From: Pseudomonadota bacterium
GTDB lineage: Bacteria; Pseudomonadota; Alphaproteobacteria; Rhizobiales; Devosiaceae
DNA: 64,000 nt
NCBI GenBank assembly: GCA_023391095.1
Contig: JAEWBN010000009.1
Coordinates: 186,001 to 250,000 of the forward strand
Direction: 5' to 3'
This document shows positions 26,171 to 33,992 of this stretch, one piece after another (the first letter of the stretch is position 1; each line of letters begins with the position of its first letter). A model generated the notes under the pieces. The model had not been told where the DNA came from and made no database searches. It was given only the letters and a program-made list of their open reading frames with translations. A program made the position numbers and the translations under genes.

Positions 26171-27394
26171 ATGTTTTCACGCCTTACGGCCAAGCTATTG
26201 CGAATTGGGGCAACATCGGCCCTGGCGCTCGCGGTTTTTGCCTGCGTGCCCGGCGACGTGCAATTCGGATCACGCACCCTGACCCTGCCGATTCCCGAGC
26301 GGGGTGGTGGCAGCGCGAGCCCGATGCCGGGGATGAGTGGGACGGCGGAAAAGTTCGGGCGCGGTCCGGTGCCGGTGGCGCTGCTTCTGCCCCTCAGCGG
26401 GGACCCCGCTACGGCGCAGGTGGGCGTCTCGATGGCCAATGCCAGCAAGCTTGCCGTCGCCTTTATCGAGGCCAATCCCAATATCGGGGAAAATATAACC
26501 ATCACGCTGCGCGACACGGGCACGACGCCGGCCGGCGCGATCAACGCGGCCAATGCCGCGGTGGCCGATGGCGCAAAGCTGATCCTGGGGCCACTGGCCG
26601 CCGACCAGGTCACGGCTGCCGGTTCGGTGGCGCGGGCCTCGGGCATTCCGATGATCGGGTTTTCCAATACGGCGGCTGCGGCAGGGCCCGGCGTGTACCT
26701 GCTATCCGTGCTGCCGGAAGGGGAAATGAAGCGCAGCGTGCTTTACCTGCGCGACCAGGGGCGGCGCGGACCGGCCGGGATTTTTCCGGCAACGCCCTAT
26801 GGTGAGGCCCAGGCCACCGCCTTCCGCCAGCAGGCGATTGCCGCCGGCTTCGCGCCCAGCGCGGTCTATACGTTTTCCTCCCCCGAAGAGGCGCGTCAGA
26901 TTGTCGAGCAGGCCAAGCCGCTGATCGAGCGCGGCATGATCGACGCCCTCTTCATTCCCGACCGGGCCAGTGCGCCCACTTTCGCAACGGTGCTACGAGA
27001 GGCTGGCGTGACCGGGGAGATGGTGCAGCTGGTAGGCTCGGCCGAATGGGCCAATGACCCGGCCATCCAGAGCAGTCCGGCGCTGGCGGGCGCCATCTAC
27101 CCGGCTGTCGATCCCTCGGGCTATACGGCCATTGCCGGGGATTACCAGGCCCGGTTCGGCGGACGGCCGCATGCGCTGTCCACCATTGCCTATACGGCGA
27201 CGATCCTGGCCAATGTGAATACGCTGTCGCTGGCGGTGCCGCCCTATAATCCGGCTTTGATGACCAATCCTTCGGGCTTTAACGGGCGCGACGGGGTGTT
27301 CCGCTTCCTTACCAACGGAAAAAGCGAATATGGCCTTGCCATCATGGCGATAGGGCCGGGCGGAGCGCGCCTGGTCGAGCCGGCAAAGCTCTAG
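26171..27394 (+). CDS. LpoA-like penicillin-binding-protein activator lipoprotein
   Basis: Predicted outer-membrane lipoprotein with a periplasmic-binding-protein fold (Peripla_BP_6). Lipobox AVFAC near residue 25 (from ATG 26171). The binding-protein domain starts VPVALLLPLSGDPATAQVG and continues with LRDTGTTPAGAINAANAAVADGAKLILGPLAADQVTA and MIGFSNTAAAAG. 407 residues, lacking the N-terminal TPR domain of E. coli LpoA, as usual in Alphaproteobacteria. It may activate a bifunctional penicillin-binding protein; ligand binding is not established. A TTG at 26159 is in frame, but ATG 26171 with GAGG upstream is preferred. It is divergent from rsmI and ends at a strong terminator. Confidence 0.9.
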   Translation: MFSRLTAKLLRIGATSALALAVFACVPGDVQFGSRTLTLPIPERGGGSASPMPGMSGTAEKFGRGPVPVALLLPLSGDPATAQVGVSMANASKLAVAFIEANPNIGENITITLRDTGTTPAGAINAANAAVADGAKLILGPLAADQVTAAGSVARASGIPMIGFSNTAAAAGPGVYLLSVLPEGEMKRSVLYLRDQGRRGPAGIFPATPYGEAQATAFRQQAIAAGFAPSAVYTFSSPEEARQIVEQAKPLIERGMIDALFIPDRASAPTFATVLREAGVTGEMVQLVGSAEWANDPAIQSSPALAGAIYPAVDPSGYTAIAGDYQARFGGRPHALSTIAYTATILANVNTLSLAVPPYNPALMTNPSGFNGRDGVFRFLTNGKSEYGLAIMAIGPGGARLVEPAKL

Positions 27395-27401
27395 AAACGA
27401 A

Positions 27402-27431
27402 ACCGCCCCGGAAAGCCGGGGCGGTCTCTTT
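27402..27431 (+). terminator. Rho-independent terminator after the LpoA-like gene
   Basis: Perfect 10-base stem ACCGCCCCGG (27402-27411) and CCGGGGCGGT (27416-27425), loop AAAG, followed by CTCTTT. It may also serve the convergent yidB-type gene ending at 27449. Confidence 0.85.
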
Positions 27432-27448
27432 CGAAGTTGGCAATTCGG

Positions 27449-27985
27449 TTAGAGACCGGCGAGGCGCTCGCGCACTTCGTCATCGCTCTGCGGGAAGTGG
27501 CCATCGGGAGTGGCCCGATCCACCGCTTCGGGAATGGTCTTGGCCAGCCGGTCGAGCAGCTGGTCGTAGTCCATGCCCGTATCGCGGGCGAGGTCTTCCA
27601 GCGTTTCCCGACCAATGGAGGCTTCGACCTGTTGGCGGGTGAGCCCCTGGGTAGGGACGCCCGGCGTGATCCAGGAATCTGCCTGATCGCGATTGCCGGC
27701 GCTGCGGAAGGTTTCCAGCAGTTCATTGAGACCGCTCATGAGCGAACCGCCCACATCGGAAGCGGTACGGCCCAGGACGTCGCCCGCCGTGTTCAGCCGC
27801 TCGCCGAACTCACCGGCGCGGGGCGCATCCGTATTGCCATAACCGGCGGCACCGGACTGGCCGGAGCCGGGCTGACCCAGACCAGACTGGCCAAGAATCT
27901 GCCCGAGCTTGTCGCGATGCTGGAAGCCAGCGGCGGCGACCAGACCCAGAAGGGCCAGCAGTGACGGCATGCCACGATTTGCCAT
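27449..27985 (-). CDS. YidB-family (DUF937) protein
   Basis: A 178-residue protein. The start MANRGMPSLLALLGLVAAAGFQHRDKLGQIL is hydrophobic and resembles the DUF937 N-terminus. A Gly/Gln-rich middle (GQSGLGQPGSGQSGAAG) leads to the C-terminal YidB helical domain (QADSWITPGVPTQGLTRQQVEASIGRETLEDLARDTGMDYDQLLDRLAKTIPEAVDRATPDGHFP). No clear cleavage site is seen, so it may be cytoplasmic. Family function unknown. It is downstream of the glsB-like gene on the same strand with a 25-base gap, possibly one stress-related operon. Confidence 0.92.
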   Translation of the reverse strand: MANRGMPSLLALLGLVAAAGFQHRDKLGQILGQSGLGQPGSGQSGAAGYGNTDAPRAGEFGERLNTAGDVLGRTASDVGGSLMSGLNELLETFRSAGNRDQADSWITPGVPTQGLTRQQVEASIGRETLEDLARDTGMDYDQLLDRLAKTIPEAVDRATPDGHFPQSDDEVRERLAGL

Positions 27986-28010
27986 TTTCGATCTCCTCGA
28001 TGTGTTCGAA

Positions 28011-28268
28011 CTAGGCGCTGCGGCGGCCGCTGATCATGCCCCAGATAACGAGGATGATCACCGCGCCGACGATGGCCCCAATCAGGCCAGCGCCTTCGCC
28101 GGCCGAGTACCAGCCGATGGCCTGCCCGAGATAGGAGGCCACAAAGGCACCGACGATGCCCAGAATGGTGGTGAGAATGAACCCCGACGGTTCGTTACGA
28201 CCCGGCACGATGAATTTGGCGATGAGGCCAGCAACGAAACCGATCAGGATGGTCCAGAGAATACCCAT
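28011..28268 (-). CDS. GlsB/YeaQ/YmgE-family stress-response membrane protein
   Basis: An 85-residue membrane protein with three hydrophobic segments: ILWTILIGFVAGLIAKFIVPG (with the conserved Gly-rich and K-F-I-x-P-G turn), GFILTTILGIVGAFVASYLGQAIG, and LIGAIVGAVIILVIWGMI. This is the transglycosylase-associated protein (YeaQ) family seen in general stress regulons. ATG 28268 is preferred over an earlier in-frame start at 28286. It stands upstream of the YidB-family gene. Confidence 0.93.
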   Translation of the reverse strand: MGILWTILIGFVAGLIAKFIVPGRNEPSGFILTTILGIVGAFVASYLGQAIGWYSAGEGAGLIGAIVGAVIILVIWGMISGRRSA

Positions 28269-28378
28269 TTTTATTTCCCTCAACAAAAGGTGAAGGAAAA
28301 CGTGGGGCAGAGATCAATGGTTCCAGAGGCGGGCTGTGTCAGACGCGAGCGGTCGCCGGAAGCCGCCGGATTTCCGGG

Positions 28379-29533
28379 CTAGGCCGCGAGGTCGGCGACC
28401 ACCGCGTCGAGGACCGGAAAGCCCTTTTCGGTGACGCGCAGATTGCCGTTGGGCAGGGTTTCGAGAAAGCCATAGCCCTTGAGCGTGGCGATCTGCTGGT
28501 CGGAAATGCCGCGGCCAGAAATGGCCATGAAGCGGGAGGGGGAAATGCCTTCCTTGAGGCGGAGCCCCATGACCAGATATTCGTCGCCCTGTTCTTCCCA
28601 GGTGAGGATATCGTCGGTCACCATGCCATGGCCGTACTGGTTGACCCGGGCCAGCCAGTCAAAGGGCATTTTTTCGGTGGCGGTGGCATGGCGCTGGTGG
28701 TTGACCACGAGCCGGCCATGGGCGCCGGGGCCGATACCGGCATATTCGCCATAGCGCCAATAGAGCATGTTGTGCCGCGATTCCTGGCCGGGCACAGCAT
28801 GGTTGGAAATCTCATAGGCCGGCATGCCGGCTTCGCGCGTCAAATCCTGCGTCAGCTCATAGAAATCGGCGGCGAGGTCCTCATCGGGCATCTTGAGCTT
28901 GCCGGCATTGAAGAGATCGAAGTAGCGCGTGCCCTGTTCGATGGTGAGCTGGTACAGGCTGATATGGCCGCGGGCCAGCCAGAGCGCTTCCTTGAGCTCG
29001 TCTTCCCAATCTTCCAGCGTCTGGCCGGGACGGGCATAGATGAGATCGAAGCTCGAGCGGTCGAACACCGACTGGGCGATGCGCACGGCGACGACCGCCT
29101 CGTCGACCGTGTGGCGCCGGCCCAGCTCGGCCAGGGGGCCGGGACGCAGGGACTGGACGCCAAGCGAAACGCGATTGATGCCGGCGGCGCGGAACCCCTT
29201 GAAGCGCTCCACTTCCACCGAGGTGGGGTTGGCTTCCAGCGTGATCTCGGCATTGCGGTCGATCTGCCACTCGGCGGAGATGGTATCGAGAATGGTGCCG
29301 ACGGCTTTGGGCGACATCAGCGAGGGCGTGCCGCCGCCAAAAAAGATCGACTGCACGAGGCGGCCGGGCGAAAGCGCGGCCATATGGGCGATTTCGCGCT
29401 TATAGCCCTCGACAAAGGCGTCCTCGTCAAAGGCTCCGCGATGGACGTGTGAATTGAAGTCGCAATAGGGGCATTTGGCAGCGCAGAAGGGCCAGTGCAC
29501 ATAAATGCCGAAGAGGTCGTTGGGCGTGCTCAT
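28379..29533 (-). CDS. hemW: HemW-like radical SAM protein (heme chaperone)
   Basis: About 384 residues of the oxygen-independent coproporphyrinogen oxidase family. The radical-SAM cluster motif is CAAKCPYCDFNSH near residues 18-30, followed by FFGGGTPSLMSPKAVGTIL and RVSLGVQSLRPGPLAELGRRHTVDEA. It has the C-terminal HemW domain and lacks the N-terminal extension of HemN, so a heme-transfer or iron-sulfur role is likelier than coproporphyrinogen oxidation. Two ATGs compete (29533, 29539); AAGG spacing favours 29533. It follows rdgB and rph on the same strand, a common Hyphomicrobiales order. Confidence 0.94.
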   Translation of the reverse strand: MSTPNDLFGIYVHWPFCAAKCPYCDFNSHVHRGAFDEDAFVEGYKREIAHMAALSPGRLVQSIFFGGGTPSLMSPKAVGTILDTISAEWQIDRNAEITLEANPTSVEVERFKGFRAAGINRVSLGVQSLRPGPLAELGRRHTVDEAVVAVRIAQSVFDRSSFDLIYARPGQTLEDWEDELKEALWLARGHISLYQLTIEQGTRYFDLFNAGKLKMPDEDLAADFYELTQDLTREAGMPAYEISNHAVPGQESRHNMLYWRYGEYAGIGPGAHGRLVVNHQRHATATEKMPFDWLARVNQYGHGMVTDDILTWEEQGDEYLVMGLRLKEGISPSRFMAISGRGISDQQIATLKGYGFLETLPNGNLRVTEKGFPVLDAVVADLAA

Positions 29534-29570
29534 GACCATGCGCCTTGCAGTTCAGGGCAAACCCACCGCG

Positions 29571-29656
29571 CGTCATTCTCGGGCTTGACCCGAGGAGACT
29601 GTTCTTGCCCAGCACCGATCAAGTGCAGAGCCCTCGGGACAAGCCCGAGGGTGACG
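29571..29656. repeat. Palindromic intergenic repeat, family A (inverted pair)
   Basis: Starts CGTCATTCTCGGGCTTGACC and ends with CCCTCGGGACAAGCCCGAGG plus GTGACG. The two halves are near reverse complements, between hemW and rdgB. The CGTCA/TGACG ends match the copies near 38.5 kb. Confidence 0.7.
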
Positions 29657-29690
29657 ATCGAGGATGCTGAGGCCATGAGCGGCATGAATA

Positions 29691-30335
29691 TCACCCGTGC
29701 TCGATCTGGTTTTCGACAAAGAGCGCGAAGGAGCGGGCGCGGTGGGAGAGGCCTTTTTCGCCGGGGCTCCAGGAGTGCTTCTGCTCGGGCGTCATTTCGC
29801 CGAAGGTGAGGTCATGGCCATCGGGCATGAACATGGGATCGTAGCCATGGCCCATTTCGCCGCGCGGCGGCCAGACCAGGGTGCCTTCGCACTTGCCGAC
29901 AAAGAGCACGTCGCGGCCATCAGGATGGGCGAGGCAAAGCGTGGCATTGAAGGCGGCGCGGCGCTGGCCGGGGGAAATGGCGCCGGCGGCCTGCAGGGCG
30001 TCTTCCACCCGCTTCATGGCGCGACCGAAATCACGCGGCACGCCGGCCCAGTCAGCCGTATAGACGCCCGGCTCGCCGTTGAGCGCATCAACGGTAATAC
30101 CGCTATCGTCCGAGAGTGCCAGCATATTGGCGCCCTTGGCTGCGGCATGCGCCTTGAGGCGCGCATTTTCGGCAAAAGTGGTCCCGGTTTCCTCGGGCTC
30201 CGGCAGGCCCAGTTCGCCAGCCGAAACCAGTTCGAGCCCAAAAGGCGCGAAGAGCTCACGGAATTCCTTGAGCTTGCCGGCATTGTGGGTGGCGATGCAG
30301 AGCCGGTCGCCGGCCTTGAGGCGGGGTATGGTCAT
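29691..30335 (-). CDS. rdgB: dITP/XTP pyrophosphatase (RdgB/HAM1)
   Basis: Removes non-canonical purine nucleotides (ITP, dITP, XTP) from the pool. 214 residues. Blocks: the N-terminal CIATHNAGKLKEFRELFAPFG, the catalytic region ETGTTFAENARLKAHAAAKGANMLALSDDSGITVDALNGEPGVYTADWAG, and the C-terminal PRGEMGHGYDPMFMPDGHDLTFGEM and LSHRARSF. The start at 30335 is ATG. It lies between rph and hemW on the same strand, with repeat elements in both gaps. Confidence 0.97.
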   Translation of the reverse strand: MTIPRLKAGDRLCIATHNAGKLKEFRELFAPFGLELVSAGELGLPEPEETGTTFAENARLKAHAAAKGANMLALSDDSGITVDALNGEPGVYTADWAGVPRDFGRAMKRVEDALQAAGAISPGQRRAAFNATLCLAHPDGRDVLFVGKCEGTLVWPPRGEMGHGYDPMFMPDGHDLTFGEMTPEQKHSWSPGEKGLSHRARSFALFVENQIEHG

Positions 30336-30405
30336 TTGGCCTCCAGGGCGCGGCTGATGTCGTTCCAGATGGGACAGTTTGCGGCAGAGAAGGACTGCTC
30401 GGTCC

Positions 30406-30549
30406 GCTCCAAGGCCCCCTCACCCGGCCTTGCAGGCCGACCTCTCCCCCAAAGGGAGAGGTGACGGCGCGCAGACATCTTGCCCCGGCCCACCTCTCCC
30501 TGGGGGGAGAGGTCGACGGCGGAGCCGGCGGGTGAGGGGGCCTTGGAGC
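30406..30549. repeat. Full-length palindromic element, family B, with 20-base perfect terminal inverted repeats
   Basis: Left end GCTCCAAGGCCCCCTCACCC (30406-30425), right end its exact reverse complement (30530-30549). Each half has an inner hairpin around CCTCTCCC and GGGAGAGG. Length 144 bases, filling most of the gap between rdgB and rph. It has no coding capacity. Confidence 0.8.
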
Positions 30550-30558
30550 GAAAAAGCA

Positions 30559-31275
30559 TCATGCGCCCAGCGCCAGCTTCTGCATGGACGAGAGCTCGCC
30601 AATGCCCTGCTCGGCCAGGGCCATGAGGGCGTTGAGTTCGTCGCGATCAAACGGAGCGCCTTCGGCGGTGCCCTGGATTTCGACGAACTTGCCCGAACCG
30701 GTCATGACGAAATTGGCGTCGGTTTGTGCTTCGACGTCCTCGAGGTAGTCGAGGTCGAGCACCGGGGTGCCGCGATAGATGCCGCAGGAAATGGCGGCGA
30801 CCGAATCGAGAAGGACCGGGCCTTTGGTGAGCTTGCGCTCTTCCATCCACCTGATGGCGTCCGCCAGCGCCACATAGGCGCCGGTGATGGAAGCGGTGCG
30901 GGTGCCGCCATCGGCTTCGAGCACGTCGCAGTCGAGCGTGATCTGGACTTCGCCCAGGGCTTCGAGATCGACCACGGCGCGAAGCGAGCGGCCGATGAGG
31001 CGCTGGATTTCCTGGGTGCGCCCGGACTGCTTGCCGGCCGTGGCTTCACGCCGGGTGCGCGAGCCGGTGGCGCGGGGCAGCATGCCGTATTCGGCCGTGA
31101 CCCAGCCCTTGCCCTTGCCGCGCAGCCAGCCGGGCACGCTGGTTTCGACCGATGCCGTGCACATCACCTTGGTATCGCCGAAAGCCACAAGGCACGAGCC
31201 CTCCGCCTTCATGGCAATGTTGCGCTCAAGGGTCACAGACCGCATCTGGTTCGGCTCACGTCCGGAAGGCCGCAT
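30559..31275 (-). CDS. rph: Ribonuclease PH
   Basis: Phosphorolytic 3' exoribonuclease that trims tRNA precursors. About 238 residues. It starts MRPSGREPNQMRSVTLERNIAMKAEGSCLVAFGDTKVMCTASVE, typical of Rph, with the RNA-binding Arg cluster GSRTRREATAGKQSGRTQEIQRLIGRSLRAVVD, the phosphate-site region DCDVLEADGGTRTASITGAY, and the C-terminal FVEIQGTAEGAPF. Three ATGs in a row (31275, 31278, 31281) leave a choice of two codons; I use the last. Upstream is a divergent promoter region shared with hrcA, containing a perfect CtrA-type box. Confidence 0.97.
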   Translation of the reverse strand: MRPSGREPNQMRSVTLERNIAMKAEGSCLVAFGDTKVMCTASVETSVPGWLRGKGKGWVTAEYGMLPRATGSRTRREATAGKQSGRTQEIQRLIGRSLRAVVDLEALGEVQITLDCDVLEADGGTRTASITGAYVALADAIRWMEERKLTKGPVLLDSVAAISCGIYRGTPVLDLDYLEDVEAQTDANFVMTGSGKFVEIQGTAEGAPFDRDELNALMALAEQGIGELSSMQKLALGA

Positions 31276-31298
31276 CATCATTCCATCGAAAATTGCTG

Positions 31299-31313
31299 TT
31301 AACCGCCTCTTAA
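31299..31313. promoter_or_regulatory. Perfect CtrA-type box between rph and hrcA
   Basis: TTAACCGCCTCTTAA fits TTAA-N7-TTAA exactly, followed by CC. It lies in the 140-base divergent promoter region. Confidence 0.5.
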
Positions 31314-31415
31314 CCCTCATCGGACCGGCTCACAAGCGCCGGGCGCTTGGCGGATGGGCGCTATGCGCTTAAATGAAGGGGCAGGGTTAAAGCCGACGAG
31401 TTTAATCAAAACACC

Positions 31416-32498
31416 ATGACCAGACCGGCCGAGGACTTTCTCAGTGTGCTCAATGCCCGCAGCCAGGAGATCTTTCGCACCCTAGTGGAGCGCTATCTCG
31501 ATACCGGCGCCCCGGTGGGGTCGCGCGACCTGAGCCGCCTCTTGCAGGTGGAGCTTTCCCCTGCCTCGGTGCGCAATGTGATGGCCGATCTCGAGGATCT
31601 GGGCCTGATCGCGGCGCCCCATACTTCAGCAGGACGCGCGCCAACGCAGCAGGGGCTGCGGTTTTTCGTCGATTCCATGCTCGAAGTGGGCGCCGTCAAC
31701 GAGACCGAGCGCAACCAGATTGCCCGCCATATCGAAGGCAGCGCCGGGCATGGGCAGGTGGAGGACCTTCTGACCGAGGCCTCGACCTTGCTGTCGGGGC
31801 TCAGCCATGGGGCGGGCGTGGTCATCGCGGCCAAGGCCGACATGGTGCTCAAGCATATCGAATTCGTGCGGCTCGACGCCACGCGCGCCATGGCGATCCT
31901 TGTGGGCGATGACGGCCAAGTGGAGAACCGGATTTTCGAGCTGCCGCCGGGCTATACGGCCAGCGCGTTGCAGCAGGCGAGCAATTACCTCGCCAATTAC
32001 GTGGTGGGGCGGACGCTTTCGGAAGCGCGGCGGGTGCTCAACGAGCGCCGGGCCGAGCAGCGGGCGGAACTGGACGAGCTGACGCAGAAGCTCGTCGATG
32101 CCGGGATCGCGACGCTGACCGAGCCGGGCGGCAATGCGGCGCCGACGGTGATCGTGCGCGGCCGGGCCAATCTCATCAACGACGCCATGGCAAGCGATGA
32201 ACTGCTGCGCATGCGGCAATTGTTCGACGAGCTCGAAAGCAAGGACGGGCTGCTCGATCTTCTGGGCGATGCCGAGCGGGCGCAGGGCGTGCGCATCTTC
32301 ATCGGCTCGGAGAACAAGCTCTTTTCCCTTTCGGGGTCCTCGGTGATCCTGTCGCCCTACAAGGACGCCAATGATAAGGTCGTCGGCGTACTGGGCGTCA
32401 TCGGGCCGACGCGGCTCAACTATGCCCGCATCGTGCCGGTCGTGGACTATACGGCCAATGTCATCAGCGCGATGATGGCCCGCAAGCGCAACACTTGA
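31416..32498 (+). CDS. hrcA: Heat-inducible transcription repressor HrcA
   Basis: Represses chaperonin genes through the CIRCE operator. 360 residues. N-terminal winged helix: LNARSQEIFRTLVERYLDTGAPVGSRDLSRLLQVELSPASVRNVMADLEDLGLIAAPHTSAGRAPTQQGLRFFVDSML, with the hallmark P-H-T-S-A-G-R. The rest is the GAF-like dimerisation domain ending VIGPTRLNYARIVPVVDYTANVIS. It is followed by grpE (65-base gap). I see no CIRCE inverted repeat upstream of hrcA, grpE, dnaK or dnaJ, so its target is likely groESL outside this window. Confidence 0.97.
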   Translation: MTRPAEDFLSVLNARSQEIFRTLVERYLDTGAPVGSRDLSRLLQVELSPASVRNVMADLEDLGLIAAPHTSAGRAPTQQGLRFFVDSMLEVGAVNETERNQIARHIEGSAGHGQVEDLLTEASTLLSGLSHGAGVVIAAKADMVLKHIEFVRLDATRAMAILVGDDGQVENRIFELPPGYTASALQQASNYLANYVVGRTLSEARRVLNERRAEQRAELDELTQKLVDAGIATLTEPGGNAAPTVIVRGRANLINDAMASDELLRMRQLFDELESKDGLLDLLGDAERAQGVRIFIGSENKLFSLSGSSVILSPYKDANDKVVGVLGVIGPTRLNYARIVPVVDYTANVISAMMARKRNT

Positions 32499-32563
32499 AT
32501 AAGTGACGCGCTTGGCCGATATGGCGGGGACACCAGATTGACCGTTCACGGAAGAAGACGAAA

Positions 32564-33154
32564 ATGAGCGACGAAAACGCCGCCCAGGGCGAACAGCCGG
32601 AAACCGAAGTGCCGGTGACCGAAACGCCGGAAGTCGACCCCGTCGAGGCCCTGCAGGCCGAAAATGCCGAGCTCAAGGATCGCGTCCTGCGCACCATCGC
32701 GGAGATGGAAAACCTGCGCAAGCGTACCGAGCGCGACGTGGCCGACACCCGCTCCTACGCCATTGCCGGCTTTGCCCGCGACATGCTGAGCGCCACCGAC
32801 GCGCTGTCGCAGGCGCTGGTGATGATCCCGGCCGAGACGCGCGAAAGCGCCGAGGGCACGCTCAAGAGCCTGATCGAGGGGATCGAGCTGGCGCAGCGTG
32901 AGATGCAGCGCCTCCTGGGCAAGCACGGCGTCAAGCTGATCGAAGCGGCGGGGCAGAAATTCGACCCGCACAAGCATCAGGCCATGTTCGAAGTACCCAA
33001 TCCCAATGTGCCCGAAGGCACGGTGGTGCAGGTGGTGCAGGAAGGCTTTGCCATTGGCGATCGCGTGTTGCGTCCGGCCATGGTGGGCGTGGCCAAGGGC
33101 GGCGCGGCCGCGGCTCCGACCGAGGGCGGCGAAGGCGTGGACAAGAGCGCCTGA
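32564..33154 (+). CDS. grpE: Nucleotide exchange factor GrpE
   Basis: Releases ADP from DnaK. 196 residues: an acidic N-terminal tail, a long dimerising coiled coil (EALQAENAELKDRVLRTIAEMENLRKRTERDV), and the C-terminal beta wing (FDPHKHQAMFEVPNPNVPEGTVVQVVQEGFAIGDRVLRPAMVGVAKG). Likely co-transcribed with hrcA. A strong terminator follows at 33179. dnaK and dnaJ lie 3.4 and 6 kb downstream rather than in one operon. Confidence 0.98.
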   Translation: MSDENAAQGEQPETEVPVTETPEVDPVEALQAENAELKDRVLRTIAEMENLRKRTERDVADTRSYAIAGFARDMLSATDALSQALVMIPAETRESAEGTLKSLIEGIELAQREMQRLLGKHGVKLIEAAGQKFDPHKHQAMFEVPNPNVPEGTVVQVVQEGFAIGDRVLRPAMVGVAKGGAAAAPTEGGEGVDKSA

Positions 33155-33178
33155 GATTCTGGAATCAAGGTTTGGAAG

Positions 33179-33203
33179 AGGGCGCTGCGAGGCGCCCTTT
33201 TTT
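33179..33203 (+). terminator. Rho-independent terminator after grpE
   Basis: Stem AGGGCGC (33179-33185) with GCGCCCT (33192-33198), loop of six bases, followed by TTTTT. Confidence 0.85.
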
Positions 33204-33215
33204 ATTTAAGGTGAG

Positions 33216-33276
33216 CCAAGGCCCCCTCACCCGACGGCGTTGCCGTCGACCTCTCCCCTAGAGGGAGAGGTGTCGC
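33216..33276. repeat. Half element of repeat family B
   Basis: Starts AAGGCCCCCTCACCCGACGG and continues to CCTCTCCCCTAGAGGGAGAG. It matches the left half of the element at 30406-30549 but the right half is absent. Confidence 0.6.
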
Positions 33277-33314
33277 TGCCCCGCCATTCGCGCGTAGCTC
33301 TCATGGCCTAGTGC

Positions 33315-33345
33315 GCTACAATCGCTCCACCGGAGCGATTTTGTC
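33315..33345. terminator. Hairpin between convergent grpE and pncA, repeat family C
   Basis: AATCGCTCC and GGAGCGATT form a 9-base stem with loop ACC, then TTGTCC. It resembles the hairpin at 40312-40340. It probably terminates transcription from one or both sides. Confidence 0.6.
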
Positions 33346-33359
33346 CGATGGGCCGCGCT

Positions 33360-33992
33360 TTAACCCAGTATTTCCCGGCTCTGGATGCGCTGGACGCCGG
33401 CGTCTTCCATGTCGGCCCAGGCCTTGGCGAGGGAGCCGTTCGAATCGATGGCGCGAGTGGCGTCTTCGATGACGGTGACGTCGAAACCGCCGGCAACGCC
33501 GTCGAGCGCGGTCCAGGCGACGCAGAAATCGGTGGCTAGGCCCGTGACATAGAGCCGGCCGGCGTCGCGTTCGCCCAGGTAGCCGGCCAGGCCGGTCAGC
33601 GTCTCGCGGTCGGCTTCCTGAAAACCGGAATAACTGTCGATGGCGCGGTTATAGCCCTTGCGGATGATGAGCTGGGCATGGGGGACGTTGAGCGCGCCGG
33701 CGATTTCGGCGCCGTGGCTGTCCCAGACGCAGTGATCGGGCCAGAGCACCTGGGTGCCGTAGTCGAGCTCGACCGTCTCGAACGGGTTCTTGCCGGGGTG
33801 CTGGCTGGCAAAGGAAATGTGGTCGGCCGGATGCCAGTCCTGCGTCAGGACGACGTTTTTGAACTTTTTGGCCAGCGTATTGATCAGCGGCACGACGTCG
33901 TTGCCGCCCTCGACCGCGAGGCTCCCGCCGGGGAGGAAATCATATTGTACGTCGACAACGATGAGCACGTCGTCCGGCTGGATCTCGATCAT
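33360..33992 (-). CDS. pncA: Nicotinamidase
   Basis: Hydrolyses nicotinamide to nicotinate for NAD salvage; also activates pyrazinamide in related enzymes. 210 residues. The triad is Asp in LIVVDVQYDFLPGGSL, Lys in IIRKGYNRAIDSYSGF, and Cys in VTGLATDFCVAWTALD. Metal ligands Asp, His, His lie in LTQDWHPADHISFA. Its first 53 bases overlap the end of the pabB-pabC gene in another frame, so the pair is probably co-expressed. The stop TAA is at 33360. Confidence 0.97.
   Translation of the reverse strand: MIEIQPDDVLIVVDVQYDFLPGGSLAVEGGNDVVPLINTLAKKFKNVVLTQDWHPADHISFASQHPGKNPFETVELDYGTQVLWPDHCVWDSHGAEIAGALNVPHAQLIIRKGYNRAIDSYSGFQEADRETLTGLAGYLGERDAGRLYVTGLATDFCVAWTALDGVAGGFDVTVIEDATRAIDSNGSLAKAWADMEDAGVQRIQSREILG

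Noticed and set aside
32499..32563. Possible heat-shock promoter before grpE
   Set aside because: CTTGGCC is present but no acceptable -10 partner at proper spacing; grpE is more likely read from the hrcA promoter.
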